A stretch of 64,000 nucleotides of DNA from Thamnidium elegans. Taxonomy: Eukaryota; Mucoromycota; Mucoromycetes; Mucorales; Mucoraceae. The position numbers and the translations under genes were made by a program. Shown in pieces: positions 60,526 to 64,000 of this stretch. The stretch's first letter is position 1. Each line of letters opens with the position of its first letter. Below the pieces are notes generated by a model. The model was not told where the DNA came from, did no database searches, and worked only from the letters and a program-made list of their open reading frames with translations. The DNA is taken from positions 310,001 to 374,000 of the forward strand of contig JAIXMG010000018.1 of NCBI GenBank assembly GCA_025201345.1. The letters run 5' to 3'.

Positions 60526-61941
60526 ATGTGGAGAGCCCATAGGTTGGCTAGAAACCCTTATGTTATTGCAAGGTACTCCATGTCATTGCATAAACCATTT
60601 CAAATAAGACCCAATAAGCCAATTACTACTGAACCTACTCAAGATTTTGCTACATTGCTACAACATTCCAGTAAAGTTTTTTTTTTTTTTTTATATATAA
60701 GTCAAATTTATATAAACTAACTTGCGTTAAGGCAAAAAGGGTATGCGAGTGACTTGGATAGGCTTTGTATCTAACGTAGGTTTAACTATATCTAAAGGAA
60801 CTGCGGGTGTGTAAGTGAATATATAAATAACAGAATAGTGAAGTGATTCATTGTTATTCATGACTAATAAAATCATGAAAATAAAAAGGTTAATGAACTC
60901 GGCTTCGTTATTGGCTGATGCGACACACTCATTCAGTGGTAGTACAAAAAATATTCATAATGTAATTTTGGGCGCTGATAACATTTTTTTTTTATCAGAT
61001 CTTTTAAGTGATTTTGTGACTCTTTATACTTTTAAAATGTCAAGAAAGGTACCGGATTCGATATACCCTTATGGATATGGAAAGTATGAAACAATGGGTT
61101 CACTTTCTGTATCCGCATTATTAATGGCAGGTGGTGCTGGTATTGGGTTTCATTCGTTTGATTTGTTACTAAATACAATAGATGGCACACATAATACGAG
61201 TGAATTAGATCCAAATGCTGCTTGGTTTGCTTTGGGTAGTGTTCTTGTAAAAGAATGGTTATATCGCATTAGTAAGTGTATGTAAATATTTAAATAGCGT
61301 GTTATTTAATACGCGTATTATAAATAGCGCTGAAGGTAGGCCGCAGCGAACGTAGCGATGTACTGATAGCCAATGCATGGTAAAGTAAATAAAAGAGCAA
61401 CAAGAACAACAAATGTAATTATTATTGTTTTCTTAGGCATCATCGATCGGACGCTTATTCTAGTTTTGTGGCTTTAATGGCAATAGGAGGTACCTATGCT
61501 GGTATACCTATATTTGACCCTTTAGGTGGTATTCTAGTTTCTTGCATGATTTTAAAGAGTGGTAGTGAAATCATGTGGTCAAGCAGTAAAGAATTATTAG
61601 ATAAAAGTATTAGTGAATCAGAGCTAGATGAAATTAAGAATATTGTTGCATCTGTCAAGGTATTTATAAATAAATCTGAGTTTATTTTTATACTTATGTG
61701 CATAAAACCATTATTACTCCAACAACAGGACAAGAATATACTGGATTTTTACTCTATTCGTGGAAGAAAATTTGGTCCGTTTCATCATTTAGATTTAACC
61801 TTGCAATTGAATCCAAATTTACCTATTTATCAAGCTCATGCTATAGAGCAATCCGTTAGACTCGCTATAAAGCAAAAGTGTTGTCATGTACAAGAAGTCA
61901 TTATTCACATAGACGCTGAAAAACAATCTAGACACTTTTAA
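60526..61941 (+). CDS. Cation-diffusion-facilitator transporter, mitochondrial Mmt1/Mmt2-like
   Basis: Seven exons (60526-60670, 60732-60810, 60889-60938, 60999-61271, 61328-61379, 61437-61659, 61729-61941) give 344 residues. A basic N-terminus (MWRAHRLARNPYVIARYSMS) looks like a mitochondrial targeting signal. The CDF signatures are SASLLADATHSFSDLLSDFV (metal-binding HxxxD in helix II) and, across exons 5-6, ANAWHHRSDAYSSFVAL (HxxxD in helix V), with PYGYGKYETMGSL between. The C-terminal domain (RGRKFGPFHHLDLTLQLNPN, VQEVIIHIDAE) is the cytosolic metallochaperone-like fold. The spacing and DATHS wording fit the Mmt1/Mmt2 group, proposed mitochondrial iron exporters. Zn or Mn transport cannot be excluded. 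Confidence 0.88.
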
Positions 61942-61989
61942 ATTATTGGGGAAAATAAAAATTTATTATTATAAAAAGCATAAGGATTC

Positions 61990-61991
<2 letters not shown>

Positions 61992-62020
<29 letters not shown>

Positions 62021-62027
62021 TGTATGT
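61992..62027. repeat. TATG tetranucleotide microsatellite
   Basis: About nine tandem copies of a TATG/GTAT unit followed by an AT run, lying in the 3' flank between two convergent genes. A GAAA/GAGA purine tract follows at 62117-62168. Confidence 0.9.
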
Positions 62028-62185
62028 ATATATATATTTTAGTAGAGAAAAGAAAAAAGTGGATCATATTAAGAAAACTGTATATAAAAGAAAAATAAAA
62101 ATGGTATATATATAAAAAGAAAGAAAGAAAGAGAAAGAAAAAGAAAAAGAGAGAGAGAGGGAGAGAGAGCATTTATATGTATAAA

Positions 62186-62724
62186 TTATTCAGATAAAGG
62201 AAATGGTAAAGAATCTAAACGAGATCTTAATTCAAACAATATATCTGTCCATTCTTTTTGAAATGTATGTGACCTGTCTATATCTAATGTCTGCATCAAA
62301 TGTCGAAAACGATCTAGACAAGCGTCAACAGCCTCTGTTGCTGTTAATAAATCGCCACTATAATAAATCGATCCTTGAGATTCTATAGCATACGCCATCT
62401 ACAAATATTATTGACATCATTGTTAGCAACAGCAACAACAAAGAAACAATAATATACAATATTTACCTCATCCACAGCTAAACCATATAAATTTTCAAAT
62501 TCTTCTATATGTTTTTGTTGTAAAATATATTCTGTAGAGATATGGTGTTTATTTGGATGATCTTCAATTGATGAAACAGAAGAAGAAGAAGAAGACCTTC
62601 TTCTAATACGTGGAAACCAACGTGTAGGTGTAAATAAAATCGAGTCTTCATGATGACAGTGGCAATGACAAGAAGAAGAGTGATCTTGTTTTTGATTAAA
62701 TAAAAGTGATGATAGTGTAGGCAT
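62186..62724 (-). CDS. Small helical protein of unknown function
   Basis: Two exons (62186-62398, 62467-62724) give 156 residues. The N-terminal half is Ser/His-rich (SSSCHCHCHHEDS, RRRSSSSSSVSS) and may be disordered or metal-binding through CHCHCHH. The second half is a helical domain spanning the splice site: HIEEFENLYGLAVDE, MAYAIESQGSIYYSGDLLTA, TEAVDACLDRFRHLM and FQKEWTDILFELRSRLDSLP. It reads like a conserved domain rather than chance sequence, but I do not recognise it. The promoter has a good TATA sequence at 62791-62799 and several CTCC/GGAG motifs. Confidence 0.65.
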
Positions 62725-64000
62725 TATTATTATTATAATTATAATTATAATAAAGAAGAAGAAAAAAAAAGTAAAAAAAAATTATACATTATTTATATAC
62801 TCCCCCTTTCAACTCAAAATACACTCCTTTGTACTACAACTCCCCTTATTGAGGGGAGTTCAACGATTGACTCCCTCTTTTGTCAAGTGTGTCACCTATG
62901 CGTTTTTAATTGCAACAATGTAGTCATAGTCATCCTATTTATGTATAGTATAAACAAACATATAATAAACGTACCTATTTTTTACTCCTCATGGCAACAT
63001 TAGACTGTTAATGCCATTGCGAAGGAGTCTCATTTCAACAACAACAAAAAATACCTGCATCAGGAACAAGTAAGCATCTTGAACGCTCTATAAAGTATAT
63101 TTGAAAAAAAAAAAAAAAAAAAACTAATCGAGTATTTGTTGATAGGTGGCTTTAGTTCAATTTCCTAGTAAGCTTTATATTAGTCTTTATTTAAAGTTGT
63201 ATTTATCTGTAAAAAAAATGCATCCACTAATTTACGGTTGCATTCCCGGTTTGAACCTGCTCGATTTGCAGCTTTTTTGTCGCACACACACACTCTCTAG
63301 TAGAATTCACGCTTTTTATTTGCTTTTTTTTTCAATTTACCGTTTTATTAAAGCGTGAACAATGATAGTTTAAATTGGTTTCTTTTTGTTTCAGTATACT
63401 ATTTTTTTTTAAAATAGATGACACATTTAAAGAGATCTACATAAGAGCCAATCTATTGGTTTCTTCCTTTTTACATCATCAATGGTTCCGAAACTTACTT
63501 CTTTGTAACTTGAATTTGGGGAGGGTTGTTTAATAAAATCAAGTTTTTTTTTTTTGGAAGAGTAAGGAGGAAGGGTTCAGATACATCAATAACCGATATT
63601 TTTCTTTTGGTCTCTTTCTTTTTCTTTTTCCTCGTGTAAAAAAGGCAAATATTACCGACCAAACTTCTTGATAAAACAGTTTAGATCTTTATCCCCCTTT
63701 CTACTACCACTAGGGAGCATTGTTTACGGAATTTCTTGTTTCAAAAAAGTGCGTAATAGCTAGGGTGATTGTTATTATCTATTTCAAAAAGTACAATCAG
63801 CACCTTTTCAATTTGACAGATGAACATTAATAATGTATACAAACCTCCCTCCCCCCCATTAGAAGCATATAATTCGCGTAGGCGAAAAGCTTATCTAACT
63901 GCGTATAATTAGATATATGGGATTATGCTTTAATCACAATATTTTGTTTGTTTTTTACAATTGGACCCAATCTATTTTTTTTGCAAGTAGCGAGAATTAT
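62725..64000. promoter_or_regulatory. Terminal spacer; promoter with TATA and inverted repeat
   Basis: TATATAAAT on the minus strand (62791-62799) lies about 67 bases upstream of the preceding gene's ATG. An 8-base perfect inverted repeat (AACTCCCC, 7-base loop, GGGGAGTT) sits at 62838-62860, flanked by ACTCC words. CCCCT/AGGGG resembles the yeast stress-response element. The rest, to the window end, shows no gene; the next gene presumably lies beyond. Confidence 0.45.

Noticed and set aside
61992..62027. Tandem repeat considered as a CRISPR-like array
   Set aside because: It is a simple 4-base microsatellite without spacers.
63240..63275. Possible tRNA T-arm (GGTTTGAACC)
   Set aside because: No acceptor stem, anticodon arm or B-box spacing can be built on either strand.

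Overview
The window is AT-rich eukaryotic DNA with many short GT-AG introns (mostly 45-80 bases), long A and T homopolymers, and closely spaced genes on both strands. The protein content is fungal. Two CotH-family surface proteins, a fungal hydrophobic-surface-binding (HsbA-type) secreted protein, an STS1/Cut8 proteasome tether and a GATA regulator with an 18-residue zinc-finger loop point to the Mucoromycota, most likely Mucorales. I see no bacterial-style operons, tRNAs, rRNAs or CRISPR arrays. Exon boundaries were worked out by hand from splice motifs, phase and family conservation. All but two of the complete CDSs have introns, and every spliced model listed closes in frame.

Layout. 0-8.9 kb: tail of an RGG-repeat gene, CotH copy 1, a membrane receptor-like pseudokinase, an F-box protein and the TFIIH subunit SSL1. 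9-16.7 kb: mostly gene-poor, with a small unknown protein, degenerate coding remnants and CotH copy 2. 16.7-25 kb: HsbA-like protein, an AGTRAP-like membrane protein, a TMCO4/Mil1-type hydrolase, CCDC25 and NOL12/Rrp17. 25-33 kb: a treslin/Sld3-like replication factor, a NIPA-type magnesium transporter and an ADF-H plus PH protein with a polyglutamine tract. 33-46 kb: CLIP-170-like CAP-Gly protein, a PNRC/EDC1-type decapping activator, a small coiled-coil protein, a Fanzor-type transposon relic, STS1, a GATA factor and mitochondrial ribosomal mS33. 46-49.8 kb: a transposon graveyard with an inverted pair of MULE-like remnants. 49.8-64 kb: QCR2, a BLM/Sgs1-type RecQ helicase, a Mpv17/Sym1-family protein, a Sec4/Rab8 GTPase, UDP-glucuronate decarboxylase, DAP1/MAPR, a mitochondrial-type cation-efflux transporter and a small unknown protein.

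The genes are mostly unrelated housekeeping functions. The repeated pattern is tight convergent pairs, with stop codons 22 to about 240 bases apart. The accessory material (CotH genes, pseudokinase, transposon relics) lies in the longer intergenic blocks. The most unusual observations are a receptor pseudokinase lacking the HRD aspartate, an apparent 1-base microexon in CCDC25, a 9-base microexon in the TMCO4-like gene, and a RuvC-type (Fanzor-like) nuclease fossil missing its first catalytic segment.
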